Shown here: positions 38,089-46,603 of the stretch, in pieces | How the letters are laid out: each line of letters opens with the position of its first letter | Numbering within the stretch: the stretch's first letter is position 1 | DNA from: Gemmobacter fulvus | GTDB taxonomy: Bacteria > Pseudomonadota > Alphaproteobacteria > Rhodobacterales > Rhodobacteraceae | Direction of reading: 5' to 3' | DNA: 64,000 nt | NCBI RefSeq assembly: GCF_018798885.1 | Contig: NZ_CP076361.1 | Coordinates: forward strand, 2,757,501-2,821,500 | Position numbers and translations under genes: made by a program | The notes under the pieces: model-generated | The model's input: only the letters and a program-made list of their open reading frames with translations | Told to the model about the DNA's origin: nothing | Databases searched by the model: none

Positions 38089-38103
38089 GTTCTTTATTTG
38101 TTC
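38089..38103 (+). promoter_or_regulatory. LexA (SOS) box of the alphaproteobacterial GTTC-N7-GTTC type
   Basis: GTTC TTTATTT GTTC is an exact match to the SOS box known for R. sphaeroides and relatives. It ends 11 bases before the start codon of the radical SAM gene, so it would cover the promoter or first transcribed bases. Confidence 0.65.
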
Positions 38104-38114
38104 TAGTTTTTGCC

Positions 38115-39203
38115 ATGGCCGAACGCGATACAGCACTCAGACCGGAAATACGTGTGCGGGCGCGCGGCGCGCTCGACAATGCGACGGGCCGGTTTGAACG
38201 CGAAACCCGTGTTGCCGTCGACGATGGCTGGGATCTGCCAGAGGACGAACGGCTGCTGCGCACCGAGATCCGGGTGGAGCGGCCCCGCTCGGCGCTCAGC
38301 TTCAATCGCTCGCCCGATCTGCCGTTTGACCGCTCGGTGAACCCCTATCGCGGCTGTGAACATGGCTGCGTCTATTGCTTTGCCCGGCCCAGCCATGCCT
38401 ATCTGAACCTGTCGCCGGGCCTCGACTTTGAAACGCGGCTGATTGCCCGCCCCGGTATCGGCGCGGTGCTGGCGCAGGAGATCGGCGCGAAAGCCTATCA
38501 GGTTGCGCCCATCGCCATCGGCACCAATACCGACCCCTATCAACCCTGCGAGGCGCAATATGGCGTCATGCGCGAGGTGTTGGAGGTGTTGTCACGCTGG
38601 AGCCATCCGGTTGCGATCACCACCAAGGGCGTGCTGGTGGAACGTGACCTCGATCTGCTGGGGCCGATGGGGCAGGCCGGGCTGGCGCGGGTGGGGATCT
38701 CGGTCACCACGCTGGATCCGGGTCTGTCGCGCAGCCTTGAACCGCGGGCGGCAGCGCCCGCGCGGCGTCTGGCGGCGATCCGGCGGCTGACCGATGCCGG
38801 GGTGCCGGTGCGGGTGATGGTGGCACCCGTCATCCCCGGCCTGACCGACAGCGAGCTGGACGCGATTCTGGCCGAAGCGCGCGCGGCGGGGGCCGTGGCG
38901 GCCAGCTGGATCATGCTGCGCTTGCCACGCGAAGTGGCCCCGATGATGAAAGACTGGCTGGAGGCGCGGCTGCCGGGGCGGGCGGCCAAGATCATGGCCC
39001 GCATACGCGAGGTGCATGGCGGGCGCGACTATGACGCGACCTTTGGCAAACGCATGCGCGGCGAGGGCCTGTGGTCCGAACTGATTGCCGAACGTTTCCG
39101 GCTGGCCTGCGCGCGGCAGGGGCTGGATGTGGCGCAGCCGCCGCTGCGCCGCGACCTGTTCGCGCGCCCCGCACAACCGGGCGATCAGCTCAGCCTGTTC
39201 TGA
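38115..39203 (+). CDS. PA0069-family radical SAM protein
   Basis: 362 residues. The cluster-binding motif is CEHGCVYC (C81, C85, C88), spaced as C-x3-C-x2-C. The N-terminal segment YRGCEHGCVYCFARPSHAY and ending GDQLSLF are shared with the PA0069 family, distantly like spore photoproduct lyase (SplB). The reaction is unknown. I chose the ATG at 38115 (MAERDTALRPE) over 38055. The upstream LexA-type box suggests a DNA-damage role, which would suit an SplB-like repair enzyme (inference). Confidence 0.85.
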   Translation: MAERDTALRPEIRVRARGALDNATGRFERETRVAVDDGWDLPEDERLLRTEIRVERPRSALSFNRSPDLPFDRSVNPYRGCEHGCVYCFARPSHAYLNLSPGLDFETRLIARPGIGAVLAQEIGAKAYQVAPIAIGTNTDPYQPCEAQYGVMREVLEVLSRWSHPVAITTKGVLVERDLDLLGPMGQAGLARVGISVTTLDPGLSRSLEPRAAAPARRLAAIRRLTDAGVPVRVMVAPVIPGLTDSELDAILAEARAAGAVAASWIMLRLPREVAPMMKDWLEARLPGRAAKIMARIREVHGGRDYDATFGKRMRGEGLWSELIAERFRLACARQGLDVAQPPLRRDLFARPAQPGDQLSLF

Positions 39204-39231
39204 TCGGCAGATTTGGACAAACCGCAAACCA

Positions 39232-39254
39232 TCTTGCATTTTGCCCAAATACTC
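39232..39254 (-). repeat. dispersed 3' element, copy B
   Basis: On the minus strand: GAGTATTT, GGG, CAAA, AT, GCAAGA, with all 18 fixed bases as in copies A and C. It starts 23 bases after the stop of the glutamine-synthetase-like gene, in that gene's sense orientation. Confidence 0.8.
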
Positions 39255-39277
39255 ACTTTTGCCAGCGCCGTCGCCCC

Positions 39278-40672
39278 TTACACCGTATGCAGATACAGAT
39301 CGAAGTCCACCTCTGACACCGTGCGCGCCACGCGGGCGTATTCGGCGGCCTTGATGGCGGTAAAGGTGCGGTGCATGTCTTCGCCCAGGGCGTCTTTCAG
39401 AAAGGCGGAGGCCTTGGCCGCCTCGATGGCCTGCCGCCAGTCCACCGGGATCGGCGGCGCGTCCGGCGCATCGGCATAGCCATTGCCGGTGGTTTCGGGG
39501 CCGGGGTCGATCTTGCCGCGCAGACCGTGGCGCAGGCCCGCAAGCACGGTCGCCGCCACTAGATAGGGGTTGGCATCCACACCCGCCGGGCGATGTTCGA
39601 TCCGCCGCGCCTTGATGTCACCGGCGGGGATGCGCAGCGCGACCGAGCGGTTGTTCACCCCCCATGTCGGGCTGACCGGCGCATAGGACTGGCTGGCAAA
39701 CCGCCGCCAGCTGTTGGCATGGGGTGCAAAGACCAGCATGGATTCACCCATGGTGGCACGCATCCCGCCCAGAGCGTGCAGGATCGTGTCGGACCACTGG
39801 CCCTCCTGCGCCTCCATGAACACATTGCGCCCCGCATCATCCTGCAACGACACATGGAAATGCATGCCCGAGCCGGCATAGTCCTCGTTCGGTTTGGCCA
39901 TGAAGCAGGCAGTCACGCCATGGGCGCGGGCCTGCGCGCGCACGATGCGTTTCAGCCGCATCAGATCATCCGCCGCCTGCATCACATCGGCGCGGTAATG
40001 CAGAGTCAGCTCATATTGGCCGGGCGCATATTCCGAGATCATGGTTTCGGCCATGATGCCCGCCTTGGCCGCCCCGGCATAGATGTCGGAAAACAGCGGC
40101 AGCATCCCGTGCAGGTGATCGACGGAATAGACCTCGGTCTTGCTGGAGGGGCGGCCATCCAGCACGTCACGGGCGGGCACCATCTTGCCGTTCGCGTCAC
40201 GCTCATTGGCCAGCAGGAAGAACTCCAGCTCGAACGCGCCGGCCGGATGCAGCCCTTCGGCGGCCAGCGCATCGACCTGCCGTTGCAACGCGTGGCGCGG
40301 ATCGGAGGTCATCTTGTTGCCCTCCAGATCATACATCGACATGAACACCTCGCCGCGTGGCGGCTGGGTGTTGTGCAGCGGCTTCAGCGTGCCGGGGATC
40401 GGCCAGGCGCGCAGATCCCCATCGCCCTGATCCCAGATCAGCCCGGTTTCATGCACATCCTCGCCGCAGATATCCAGCCCGAGGATGGAGATCGGCAGAT
40501 GCCGTCCGCTTTTGTAAAAGCCGGACAGTTCATGGCGGCGGATGATCTTGCCGCGCCCGATGCCATTGGCGTCGTGCAGCACGATGTCAAACGCCTCGAT
40601 CTCGGGATGGGCGGCGAGGAAGGCTTCGGCCTCGGCAAGGGTGGAGCCGGAGGGGGAGGGGAGATCGGTCAT
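39278..40672 (-). CDS. glutamine-synthetase-family ligase (gamma-glutamylamine synthetase-like)
   Basis: 464 residues, in the GlnA type III/PuuA range. It has the beta-grasp N-domain (EAFDIVLHDANGIGRGKIIRRHEL) and the catalytic barrel with FELEFFLL, GSGMHFHVSLQDD, NNRSVALRIP and RRIEHRPAGVDANPYLVAA. These residues bind ATP, metal and glutamate. PuuA-type members attach glutamate to amines rather than ammonia, so the likely substrate is an amine such as putrescine or agmatine (inference). The gene overlaps the class III aminotransferase stop (ATGA), so the two are coupled. Confidence 0.82.
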   Translation of the reverse strand: MTDLPSPSGSTLAEAEAFLAAHPEIEAFDIVLHDANGIGRGKIIRRHELSGFYKSGRHLPISILGLDICGEDVHETGLIWDQGDGDLRAWPIPGTLKPLHNTQPPRGEVFMSMYDLEGNKMTSDPRHALQRQVDALAAEGLHPAGAFELEFFLLANERDANGKMVPARDVLDGRPSSKTEVYSVDHLHGMLPLFSDIYAGAAKAGIMAETMISEYAPGQYELTLHYRADVMQAADDLMRLKRIVRAQARAHGVTACFMAKPNEDYAGSGMHFHVSLQDDAGRNVFMEAQEGQWSDTILHALGGMRATMGESMLVFAPHANSWRRFASQSYAPVSPTWGVNNRSVALRIPAGDIKARRIEHRPAGVDANPYLVAATVLAGLRHGLRGKIDPGPETTGNGYADAPDAPPIPVDWRQAIEAAKASAFLKDALGEDMHRTFTAIKAAEYARVARTVSEVDFDLYLHTV

Positions 40673-42057
40673 ATCGCAAACAGCTCTGTCAGAATTTCGT
40701 CAAAGGCGGCAATCAGGCGGTCAATCTGGCGGGTTCTGGTCGCCGGGCTGATCAGCATCATGTTGTGGAACGGGGCAATCAAGCAGCCGCGGTTCAGCAG
40801 GGCGGTGTGCAGTGCTGCCTCCACCTGTGGCTGATGCGCAGCGGCGGCTTCGGCACCGTTGCGCAGCGGGCCGGGGGCGCAGATGAATTCAACCCGCGCG
40901 CCGACGCGCACGACATGCCAAGGCGCCTGATGCGCGGCAATCACCCGCGACAGGCCCTTGGCCAGACGGGCGGCGCCTTTTTCCATGCGGGCATAGGCCT
41001 TTGCCGTCATCACCTCGGCCAGCGTGGCGCGCAGGCAGGCGAATTGCATCGGATTGGCCGAGAGTGTGGTGCCCATGCCGGAATGGCCCGCCGGGCGCTG
41101 CGCGTCATAGGCGGCAAAGCGGCGGGCCAGGTCGGCGGTCATGCCCCAGACGGCGGTCGGCATGCCGCCTGCGACGCATTTGCCGACCACGAACATGTCG
41201 GGCACCAGCCCATGCACCGCGGTATAGCCGCCAAGGCCCGAGGAAATCGTATGGGTCTCGTCGATGATCAGCACCGCGCCATTGCGGGTGGCAAGGTCGC
41301 GCAGCCCGGCATGGAAACCGGGATCGGGCAGGACCATGCAGGAATTGGTCATCACCGGCTCGGTCAGGATGGCGGCAATCTCGCCCGAGGCCAGCGCCGC
41401 CTCGACAGCCGTCAGATCGTTGAATTCGACGCAGGTGGCGGTCTGCGACAGATCGCTGATCTGGCCGACAAGACCGGGGCGGGCGACGGTCTGACCATCG
41501 TGCAGCGCCACCATCGTGTCATCGACCGTGCCATGGTAACAGCCGTTGAACACCAGCACCTTGGGCCGCCCGGTGACCGCCCGCGCCACCCGCAGGGCAA
41601 AGCGGTTGGCATCGGTGGCGGTGGTGGCGATCTGCCATTGAAACGCGCCGAAGCGCTGGGTCAGCAGATCTGCGGCGGCCAGCGCAGCCTCGGTCGGCAG
41701 CATATAGGTCAGGCCATGGCGCGCCTGTTTGCGGATGGCCTTGGCCACCGGGGCTGGGGAATGGCCGAACATGGAGCCGGTATCGCCCAGACAGAAATCG
41801 TCGATGCCGTAGCCATCCAGATCGGTCAGGGCCGCGCCCTTGGCCTCGGCCACCAGCATCGGGAAGGGCATCGGCCAATCCTTCATCCAGTGCATCGGCA
41901 CACCATCCAGAAAATGCTGGCTGCCCGCCGCCAGCGCCGCGCGGGTTTTCGGGCGCGATGCGGCAAAGCGCTTGGCTTCGCGGGTGGCCAGCGCCGTGAG
42001 CCGCTCGGGGCGGATACCGGCGATGCGGGGGTCTGGGGTCGGCTGGGCTTTGGCCAT
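40669..42057 (-). CDS. class III PLP aminotransferase (GSAM/omega-type)
   Basis: 462 residues. The PLP lysine is K293 in VVGKCVAGGMPTA and the ring-nitrogen Asp is D266 in IIDETH. The region normally reading SGTEA is here TATDAN (about 146-151), a variation that may mark a subfamily. Class III enzymes act on omega-amino groups or make aldehydes from amines, and this one may supply or consume the aldehyde of the AruI reaction. The substrate is not known. GGAG lies before the ATG. It may start its own transcript from the gap at 42058-42249. Confidence 0.82.
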   Translation of the reverse strand: MAKAQPTPDPRIAGIRPERLTALATREAKRFAASRPKTRAALAAGSQHFLDGVPMHWMKDWPMPFPMLVAEAKGAALTDLDGYGIDDFCLGDTGSMFGHSPAPVAKAIRKQARHGLTYMLPTEAALAAADLLTQRFGAFQWQIATTATDANRFALRVARAVTGRPKVLVFNGCYHGTVDDTMVALHDGQTVARPGLVGQISDLSQTATCVEFNDLTAVEAALASGEIAAILTEPVMTNSCMVLPDPGFHAGLRDLATRNGAVLIIDETHTISSGLGGYTAVHGLVPDMFVVGKCVAGGMPTAVWGMTADLARRFAAYDAQRPAGHSGMGTTLSANPMQFACLRATLAEVMTAKAYARMEKGAARLAKGLSRVIAAHQAPWHVVRVGARVEFICAPGPLRNGAEAAAAHQPQVEAALHTALLNRGCLIAPFHNMMLISPATRTRQIDRLIAAFDEILTELFAI

Positions 42058-42099
42058 GGGTCAGCTCCGGCAACGGGGGATGACCGGCTTATGCGGGAT

Positions 42100-42113
42100 A
42101 ATTTGATCAAATT
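42100..42113. promoter_or_regulatory. perfect 14-bp palindrome, possible operator
   Basis: AATTTGATCAAATT is a perfect palindrome 43 bases before the class III aminotransferase start. It stands out in this GC-rich sequence. The regulator is unknown; it is unlike the operator at 45729. Confidence 0.5.
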
Positions 42114-42169
42114 CAAGGTGGCGTTTTGCCAAAGTGACAGATCGCCCAGATATCACCCAGAAAGGGGGG

Positions 42170-42206
42170 GCCAGCGACGCGGGCATCGAGCCCGCCCCGC
42201 TGGCAT
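42170..42206 (-). terminator. hairpin after the AruI-like gene
   Basis: A nested inverted repeat: CCAGCG..GCTGG outside and GCGGGC..GCCCGC inside. It lies 44-80 bases after the decarboxylase stop on the minus strand. There is no T-run, so it may only reduce read-through. Confidence 0.45.
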
Positions 42207-42249
42207 TGCCATGGGATGCGCAACCGGCGCGCGGTGACCGACGGCGGGA

Positions 42250-43821
42250 TCAGTCGGCGCGGATCTCGATCAGGCGCGGGCCGGTGCAGCGGGGGCCGAG
42301 GGCGCGGCGCAAGTCCTCGGCCTTGCTGGCGACCGACTGGAACGGCAGATCGCAGGCGGCAGCGAAGGGCTCCAGCCGCAGCGGCGTCGGATCGCAGCCC
42401 AGCACCGGCACGTTGACGGCGCGCATCGCCTCGGCAATCTCGCCAAAGCCATGATTGTTCCATACAAGGAAGGTGACGGGCAGTTGTTCGTCCCGCGCGG
42501 TGCGCAGCTCTCCGGGCGAGAATTGCAGCCCGCCATCGCCGATCAGGCAGATCACCGGCGTGCCGGGGGAGGCGAGGGCGGCGCCGATGGCGGCACCGGG
42601 GCCAAAGCCAAGCGCGCCATAGCCGGTGGCGGCGTTGAACCAGCCACCGGGGCGATCGTGGTCGTAGTATAGATTGCCCGCATAGACCGGCTGGGTGCTG
42701 TCGCCCACGATCAGCGCGCCGGGCAGGGTGTCGCGGATCGTGTCGAGCAGGGTGATCTGGTGGCGCATCGCCTCGGTCAGCTCGGCCAGCGCCGCTGTGC
42801 GGGTCTCGGCGGCGCGGGCTGCCCCGTCAGCCTGTCGGGCCGACAGCAGTGGCAGCAGGCCGACAAGGCTGGCTCCGCAATCGGCCTGCAGGGTCAGGGC
42901 GGCGGGGTGGCGGGCGAGCTGTTCGGCGCAAAGATCGACGCGGATCATGCCCGACACATCGGGAAAGCCGCCGCGCAAATACATATCGTAATCGGTGGGG
43001 CCGAATTCGGTGCCAAGCGCCAGAATCTGATCCGACGCGGCGATCAGCGCCCGGGTCGCCTCCAGCGAGGGCGAGGCAGGCACGCAGAGCGGATGGCCAT
43101 GGAGCAGCCCGCGCGCATTGGCGGTTTGCACCACCGGGGCATCCAGCGCTTCGGCCACGGCCAGCACTGCGGCCCCGCATTGGCGCGCGCCGCCGCCGAC
43201 AAGGATCAGCGGGCGGCGGGCGGCATTGAGTCGCTGCGCCGCCTCGGCCAGCTGCGCCGGATCGGGATGGCGCATCGGCGCGGGCAGCGGCGGGCGCGGC
43301 AGCGCGGCGGGCAACGGCATCACATCGGTGGGCACCTCGATATGCACCGGGCCGGGGCGGCCCGTGGTCAGCGCGGCAAAGGCGCGGGTGAGCACCGGCT
43401 CCAGCATGTCGGGGCTGGTGATCTGGAAGCTGGGGCAGAGGCTGCGCACCATCGCGCCCTGATCCGGCAATTCATGCAGCAGGCCAAGCCCCTGACCCAG
43501 ACTGTCGCGCCGGTTCACGCCGGAAATGATCAGCACCGGCACCGAATCCTCGCGTGATTGCGCCATGGCGGTCAGCGCATTGGTCAGGCCGGGGCCAGTG
43601 ATCACAAAGGCCACGCCGGGTTTGCCCGATACCCGGGCATAGCCATCGGCCATGAAGGCTGCCCCCTGTTCGTGGCGCGCGGTGACATGGCGGATGCCCG
43701 AGCCGGGCAGGCCGCGATAAAGCTCGATCGTATGCACGCCGGGGATGCCGAACACCACTTCGACGCCACGCGCCTTCAGGCCCGCGACAAGGGCTTCACC
43801 GACGGAAAGGGCTTTGGTCAT
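42250..43821 (-). CDS. aruI: thiamine-diphosphate decarboxylase, 5-guanidino-2-oxopentanoate (2-ketoarginine) type
   Basis: 523 residues. The N-terminal ThDP domain has the catalytic Glu in TARHEQGAAFMADGYAR (about 49), and the C-terminal domain has the GDG...NN cofactor motif (IGDGGLQFSPGEL to VWNNHGFGE, about 425-460). Best fits AruI, which decarboxylates 2-ketoarginine to 4-guanidinobutyraldehyde and CO2; benzoylformate or phenylpyruvate decarboxylase-like enzymes are alternatives. I chose 43821 (GGAA upstream) over 43851. It follows the AruH-like gene, which supports the arginine assignment. Confidence 0.75.
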   Translation of the reverse strand: MTKALSVGEALVAGLKARGVEVVFGIPGVHTIELYRGLPGSGIRHVTARHEQGAAFMADGYARVSGKPGVAFVITGPGLTNALTAMAQSREDSVPVLIISGVNRRDSLGQGLGLLHELPDQGAMVRSLCPSFQITSPDMLEPVLTRAFAALTTGRPGPVHIEVPTDVMPLPAALPRPPLPAPMRHPDPAQLAEAAQRLNAARRPLILVGGGARQCGAAVLAVAEALDAPVVQTANARGLLHGHPLCVPASPSLEATRALIAASDQILALGTEFGPTDYDMYLRGGFPDVSGMIRVDLCAEQLARHPAALTLQADCGASLVGLLPLLSARQADGAARAAETRTAALAELTEAMRHQITLLDTIRDTLPGALIVGDSTQPVYAGNLYYDHDRPGGWFNAATGYGALGFGPGAAIGAALASPGTPVICLIGDGGLQFSPGELRTARDEQLPVTFLVWNNHGFGEIAEAMRAVNVPVLGCDPTPLRLEPFAAACDLPFQSVASKAEDLRRALGPRCTGPRLIEIRAD

Positions 43822-43869
43822 GGGCAGATTCCTGTGCAAGCAGAGGTGCAACCGGGGACGGCGTGGCGC

Positions 43870-45057
43870 TCAGGCCGCCTTGTCCAGCAGACGGGCGGCA
43901 TGGCGGGCGATGCGGGCGCAGCCTTCCAGAACGATGTCATCCGGCTGGCTGAGGGCGAAGCGCAACCAGCCCGACAGCGCCGCGCCAAAGCTTTCACCGG
44001 GCATCACCGCCACATGCTCGGCCTCCAGCAGAGAGGCCGCGAAAGCCTCGCCCGACAGCCCGGTTTCACGCACGTCGATCAGGGCGAACATGCCGGCATC
44101 GGGGCGATGCACGCGCAGGCCCGCCGTGCCATTCAGCCGGTCATGAATCAGGCCAGCGCGGCGCTGAAAACGGTCGACCATGCCGGGGGCCACGGCAGAG
44201 GGATGGTTGACGGCCTGTGCCGTCATATCCGCGATGAAGGGCTGATTGCCGAACAGCATGGTTTCCGACAGCGGCAACAGCCGGTCGGCAAAGTCTGCCG
44301 GGCCGATGCACCAGCCCGAACGGAAGCCGGGGGCGGCATGGGATTTGGAGATCGAGGCACAGGCAATGCTGCGCTCCGCCAGTTCCGGCAGATCAAGCGG
44401 CGAGGCAAAGGCCACCCCGTCAAAGACCAGATCCTCATAGACCTCGTCCGACACGATCCACAGATCATGCTGCACCGCCAGCGCGCCAAGCGCCGCGATG
44501 TCGTCGCGGGTCAGCACCGCGCCGGTGGGGTTGTGTGGCGTGTTCAGAAACAGCACCCGGCTGCGCGGCGTGATCGCCGCCGCCACATCTGCCACGCGCA
44601 GGCGGAAGCCGTGTTCGGGGCGCAGTGTCACCGGCACGGGCTGCGCCCCCGTGGCGCGGATCAGTCCTTCATAGGTGGCATACATCGGATCGCCGATGAT
44701 CACCTCGTCGCCGCTTTCGACCAGCGCCATCAGCACCGCAAACAGCGTGGTCTGCGTGCCCGGAAAACACATCACCTGTTCGGGGCCGAAATGACGGCCG
44801 CGCCGGGTGCTGTAGCGGGCGGCGAGGGCGCGCAGCAGGCCCGGCTCTCCGCGGCCATTGGAATAGCCGGTGCGACCGGATTCCATCGACCGGGCGGCGG
44901 TCTCGATCAGTTCGGGCGGGCAGGGGGCATCGGGTTCGCCAATGGTGAATTCCAGCACCGGGGTGCCTGCGGCCTTCATCTTGCGGGCGCGGGCGTGGAT
45001 TTCCCATTTTGCCCCGCCCAGACCGGCGAGACGTTCAGTGATGCTGGCGTATTTCAT
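43870..45057 (-). CDS. aruH: class I/II aminotransferase, AruH-like (arginine:pyruvate transaminase)
   Basis: 395 residues, a fold type I PLP enzyme. The PLP lysine lies in SISKSHAAPGFRSGW (about 236), with VLFLNTPHNPTGAVL and IVSDEVYEDLVFDG. Length and layout follow P. aeruginosa AruH, the arginine:pyruvate transaminase that feeds AruI. Aspartate aminotransferase-like specificity cannot be excluded. GGAG stands before the ATG, which overlaps the tetR stop (ATGA), so it is coupled to the regulator. Confidence 0.72.
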   Translation of the reverse strand: MKYASITERLAGLGGAKWEIHARARKMKAAGTPVLEFTIGEPDAPCPPELIETAARSMESGRTGYSNGRGEPGLLRALAARYSTRRGRHFGPEQVMCFPGTQTTLFAVLMALVESGDEVIIGDPMYATYEGLIRATGAQPVPVTLRPEHGFRLRVADVAAAITPRSRVLFLNTPHNPTGAVLTRDDIAALGALAVQHDLWIVSDEVYEDLVFDGVAFASPLDLPELAERSIACASISKSHAAPGFRSGWCIGPADFADRLLPLSETMLFGNQPFIADMTAQAVNHPSAVAPGMVDRFQRRAGLIHDRLNGTAGLRVHRPDAGMFALIDVRETGLSGEAFAASLLEAEHVAVMPGESFGAALSGWLRFALSQPDDIVLEGCARIARHAARLLDKAA

Positions 45058-45719
45058 GGGGCGGACTCCGGTAAGGGGGCACCGTCTGTCGGTGACAGAT
45101 ACGGCAGAAGATCATGGCCGGTGATGGCACCGACAGCTTGCAGCGCGATTTGTTCCAGCTCGCCCGGGGCAAAGGCCGAGGGCAGCGCGCAACCTTCAAG
45201 CCACAGACCGTCGATCACGCCGTTGCAGGCGATGGCCATGGCGCGGTGGCGGGTCGGGTCATTCGGTGCGGGCAGGGCGGCGATCAGGCCCTGCAAGGTA
45301 TCGCGGTAGCCCAGATAGGTTTCGGCATGGACAGCGGCCATATCCGCATCGCGCCGCACCTGATGGATGAAGCCGGCCCAAAGCCCCATGCGGCGCGGAT
45401 CGAGCACCGGCGGGCGCAGCGCTGCGGCCACATAATCGGCCAGACGGGCGCGGGGATCGGCGGGGGCCTGATCGAGCACCGTGGCATTGTCGCTGTTCAT
45501 GCGCTGCATCAGCGCGCGATATGCCTCGCGGGTCAGTTCTTCCTTGGACTGGAAGTAATGGCGGATCAGGCCGGGGGTGACGCCTGCCCGATCCGCGATG
45601 GCGCGCACCGTGGCCGATCCGGGCCCGCCTTCGGAGATCAGATCAAGCGCTGCGGAAATCAGCGCATCGCGCCGCCGCTCTTCGCCTTCGCGTCTGAATT
45701 TGCGCCGTTCGCCGGTCAT
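45054..45719 (-). CDS. TetR-family regulator (BetI-like C-terminal domain)
   Basis: 221 residues. The N-terminal HTH is RRDALISAALDLISEGGPGSATVRAIADRAGVTPGLIRHYFQSKEEL. The ligand domain has MGLWAGFIHQVRRD and the VIDGLWLEG segment seen in BetI/AcrR-type regulators. It likely represses both its own operon and the divergent importer through the palindrome at 45729, 9 bases from its start. The ligand is unknown, perhaps a guanidino or keto acid (inference). Confidence 0.85.
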   Translation of the reverse strand: MTGERRKFRREGEERRRDALISAALDLISEGGPGSATVRAIADRAGVTPGLIRHYFQSKEELTREAYRALMQRMNSDNATVLDQAPADPRARLADYVAAALRPPVLDPRRMGLWAGFIHQVRRDADMAAVHAETYLGYRDTLQGLIAALPAPNDPTRHRAMAIACNGVIDGLWLEGCALPSAFAPGELEQIALQAVGAITGHDLLPYLSPTDGAPLPESAP

Positions 45720-45728
45720 CGTCGCCTC

Positions 45729-45748
45729 AATTATACACTTGCATAATT
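45729..45748. promoter_or_regulatory. TetR operator candidate in the divergent promoter
   Basis: AATTATACACTTGCATAATT: the ends AATTATAC and GCATAATT are inverted repeats at 7 of 8 positions. It sits in the 73-base gap between tetR (minus) and the ABC ATPase (plus), so one operator could control both. Confidence 0.6.
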
Positions 45749-45792
45749 ACAAACTTGTGGTCTTACTGCAATAAGGTAATCACGGAGTCCCG

Positions 45793-46569
45793 ATGACGCA
45801 GAGTGAGGGCGGCAGCCGACCTGAGGCAATCCGAATTGAAGGGTTGCACAAATCTTTCGGCCCGATCGAGGTGCTGAAAGGCGTGTCCCTGACCGCGCGC
45901 GAGGGTGATGTTGTCGCCATCATCGGCGGTTCCGGCTCTGGCAAATCCACCATGCTGCGCTGCATCAACTTTCTGGAAACGCCGTCGGCAGGCAAGATCG
46001 TGATCGGTGGCGAGGCAGTGGAGATGCGCGCGGATGGCACGCCCGCCAATCGTCGCCAGTTGGAGCGGTTGCGCCAGAGCCTTGGCATGGTGTTCCAGCA
46101 ATTCAATCTGTGGACCCACAAGACCATTCTGGAAAACCTGATCGAAGTGCCGGTGCATGTGCTGGGCTGCCCTAAACCCGAGGCCATCTCACGGGCGCAA
46201 AAACTGCTGGACCGGGTGGGGCTGGCGCAAAAGGCCGATGCCTATCCGGCCTTCCTGTCAGGCGGGCAGCAGCAGCGCGCCGCCATCGCCCGCGCCCTGT
46301 GCATGGAGCCGCGCGCGATGCTGTTCGATGAACCGACCTCGGCGCTGGACCCCGAACTGGTGGGCGAAGTGCTGAACGTGATCCGCGATCTGGCCGCCGA
46401 AGGTCGCACCATGATCCTCGTGACCCATGAAATGAAGTTCGCCCGCGAAGTGGCGAGCCATGTGATCTATCTGCACAACGGCCTGATCGAAGAAGAAGGG
46501 CCGCCCGATGCCCTGTTCGGCGCGCCCCGGTCCGACCGGCTGAAACAATTCCTGAAAAGCGTGGGATAA
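45793..46569 (+). CDS. polar amino acid ABC transporter ATP-binding protein
   Basis: 258 residues. Walker A GGSGSGKST, Q-loop MVFQQFNLWTH, signature SGGQQQRAAIAR and Walker B MLFDEPTSALDP place it in the HisP/GlnQ/ArtP family. The long HisP-type Walker A to Q-loop stretch (EAVEMRADGTPANRRQLERLRQ) is usual in transporters of basic amino acids. It drives import with the following three genes. CGGAG lies before the ATG. Confidence 0.9.
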   Translation: MTQSEGGSRPEAIRIEGLHKSFGPIEVLKGVSLTAREGDVVAIIGGSGSGKSTMLRCINFLETPSAGKIVIGGEAVEMRADGTPANRRQLERLRQSLGMVFQQFNLWTHKTILENLIEVPVHVLGCPKPEAISRAQKLLDRVGLAQKADAYPAFLSGGQQQRAAIARALCMEPRAMLFDEPTSALDPELVGEVLNVIRDLAAEGRTMILVTHEMKFAREVASHVIYLHNGLIEEEGPPDALFGAPRSDRLKQFLKSVG

Positions 46570-46603
46570 CCCACCGAACCGACCAACAGCAAAGAGGTAC
46601 ATA

